DNA from: Acholoe squamosa
Taxonomy: Eukaryota > Annelida > Polychaeta > Phyllodocida > Polynoidae
Direction: 5' to 3'
DNA length: 64,000 nucleotides
Assembly: GCA_949317995.1 (NCBI GenBank)
Contig: OX439049.1
Span: forward strand, 17,856,395 to 17,920,394
A model generated the notes under the pieces. That model did no database searches. It was given only the letters and a program-made list of their open reading frames with translations, and had not been told where the DNA came from. The translations under genes were made by a program, and so were the position numbers. Of this stretch, positions 61,926-64,000 are shown piece by piece; position 1 is the first letter of the stretch; the number at the start of each line of letters is the position of its first letter.

Positions 61926-63569
61926 TAATTGACATTAAACTGAGTTAATTTTATAAGTATGTCTATGTGTCACAACTGGAAAAAAGGCTCCACCCATGGC
62001 AAACAATGAATAATTCATTGTGTACTACCTGGAGGAGGTTGTCCCGGGGTAACAAGAAGCCATGTTTTAACACACCTGCCTTTAGTTAGATTATTGGCAA
62101 AAACACCCAAACAGCCATGTGAATCACCATTTGTAGCGGTGCCTAACATGATTAACACGTATGTTTCAGCCCTGATTCTGCACCCAGCCGGAAGTGCCGC
62201 TATCTAAATGAATCATGGGAAGCCCCAGGTTATTCTATAAGGCATATGATAGTGTCGTGACAAAGACGTCTACGGGTTCTGGGATGTGGGAGGTGGGAGT
62301 TGGGCAAAGGGCAGAGAGTAGTGTTGGAAGTAATGTGGGCGAACATAAGAATAGAAAATTGAACTAGTTATCCCCATACCCACTCCCTGTGGGTACCTTT
62401 AATTGTGGATGGTTCTACGTGTCAATTCATAATGTAGAAAGGTGAATATTTGTAATTCTTAGCAAATTTAGATACCTCTACAACACCTAACACAGGTGCC
62501 TAAGAATGCTCTCTTTACATTCTCACATGTGAAAAATTCACAATCAATATCGACACCTTTTGACAATATTTAAAATTTACAATCATGCTCTAAAATCTGT
62601 CAGGAAGGGTTTTTCGCTAGCATTGATGCTGATGGACACGGGTATATTCGTACAAAATAAAATATTCATTTGGGCTGGAGGTCCAGTGAAATGCTGAAAA
62701 GACAACCAGTGACTTAATTGTTAAACGTTCCCCATTCATCAAAGGTTACACCTTTCACCATAAAGTCTATGGGTAAAAAAGTAGAAAGAAAGATTGTCAA
62801 TAGAATCTATACTTGTTGGCGGAATGGTATTTTAGAGCCTTATGTCCCCTGTCATACTAAAGGAATAATACAATCATTATTATAGCGTTGGTGAGTAGAA
62901 CCATTCATCCAGCATGTCGACCAATAATGGCTCCTCAAATGGTGAAAATGGTGTTTTGTGTAGTACAGCGGGCTCTGAAAGTTGTCATCTGTTGTCAGCT
63001 GGTAATCAAACCGTGGCAATGTATTTGTCTGCACTCTTTATTGCAAACAACAGTCATGGGTGTACACCTCCCTAAGGGTGTTAAAGATACATTTAGGCTA
63101 TAGCTTCACAGGTGTCTATTGTCCACAGGCAAGCATGTGCCTTTAACTACCCATGTTCACACAAACGTTATTTTGATGTAAAGGGATATCCATGATAGCC
63201 AAGAGTGATGTCATACTGCCTGAAGCAGGGTATAACCATGAGAAATGTCAGCATGTATGTTTACAAGTGAGGGGCGCTTTGCAGTTCCTTCACCAAACCC
63301 AATAAGAGCCTTTCGTTTTCACTGAGCAATGTATCATGCGAAGCCCCAGATAGATTTATGATTTGGCACCAAAATGTCCCAAGTGTCTCTTAAGGGACCA
63401 TGACAGTTGAATCGAGTGCAAACTTTAGTAATTTTCATTTTTCTCGTATATTATTCTGAAACCCGGACATGTTAAAAATTCCTTTCCTGGTTTCCTTGTA
63501 TTAAAGAATGGTAACAAATGACAGATCGTTTTTTAAAATCAGGTTTGATGTACACCCCTGTTATTTACG
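61926..63569. other. Unassigned spacer
   Basis: Nothing recognised apart from small AT-rich open frames. Confidence 0.45.
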
Positions 63570-64000
63570 GAGCCCCTAAGAGGACATGCCAAAAATAATT
63601 ATTTTCAGCAGAAAAAATATTCTTGCGGATACTGAACAATTCCTGCGGGTACAGAGACAATTCTTTGCGGGTACTGAAGAATTCTTGCGGGTACTGAAGA
63701 ATTCTTGTGGGTACTGAAGAATTCTTGTGGGTACTGAAGAATTCTTGCGGATACTAAACAATACCAAAAAGATTTTTTTCATGAAAAAAATATTCCTGCG
63801 GTTACTGAAAGATTCCTGCGGATACTGGAAGATTTCTGCGGGTACTGGAAGATTCCTGCAGGGTAATACGGAGCCCCTAATAGGACATACCAAAAATACT
63901 TTTTTCACCAGAAAAAATATTCTTGTGGGTACTGAACAATTCTTGGGGGTACAGAAACAATTCTTGCGGGTACTGAACAATTCTTGCGGGTACAGAAACA
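63570..64000. repeat. 20-bp repeat within a roughly 300-bp higher-order unit, cut by window end
   Basis: GAATTCTTGCGGGTACTGAA units recur with substitutions. The block GGAGCCCCTAANAGGACAT...AAAAAATATTC occurs at about 63570 and again at about 63869, so the 20-mers sit inside a larger repeat. Confidence 0.9.

Overview
The window looks like an intron-rich invertebrate nuclear genome, most consistent with a cephalochordate (amphioxus) or another marine deuterostome. It has vertebrate-like exon sizes, one complete ABCC1-type gene, and a dense mixture of DNA transposons, MITEs, foldback elements, minisatellites and LTR elements. The species call is an inference and is not shown by any single sequence.

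The one host gene I can support is a minus-strand ABCC/MRP transporter running from an ATG at 48753 to a TAA at 11202. I could join 33 exons with GT-AG junctions and matching phases. They total 4560 bp, or 1519 residues plus stop, in the order TMD0, L0 linker, TMD1, NBD1, linker, TMD2, NBD2 and C-tail. Its introns hold a 12.7 kb Ty3/gypsy element (12421-25097, last intron), a decayed PIF/Harbinger element with a MADF partner gene (about 37.23-42.73 kb) and several MITEs.

Region by region: 0.09-0.37 kb is a 35-bp minisatellite. 0.69-1.71 kb is a G-rich MITE split by a 707-bp LTR miniature element. 2.9-7.1 kb is a large foldback built on two inverted arrays of one 16-bp unit. 7.4-8.4 kb is a composite repeat with two divergent tRNA-like modules and a terminal hairpin; diverged copies lie at 49.5-50.5 and 54.2-54.9 kb. 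9-11 kb has a foldback and a MITE near the 3' end of the ABCC gene. 11.2-48.8 kb is the ABCC gene. 49.5-64 kb is repeat-rich DNA without a recognisable host gene. It includes a second LTR miniature element (52.2-52.9 kb), long hairpins, TA microsatellites, a 54-bp minisatellite and a 20-bp repeat array running off the window end.

The most unusual system is the pair of miniature LTR elements. Each LTR contains a tRNA-shaped gene with Pol III A and B boxes and a T-run just past its 3' end. The primer-binding site one base from the LTR is complementary to the CCA-extended 3' end of the tRNA in the element's own LTR (14 nt in one element, 12 nt in the other). The base that differs between the two tRNA 3' strands is matched by a change in the two primer sites. 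This suggests LTR elements that may encode their own reverse-transcription primer. The nearby gypsy element shares their LTR termini, 4-bp target duplication and one-base primer-site spacing, so it is a candidate source of proteins in trans.
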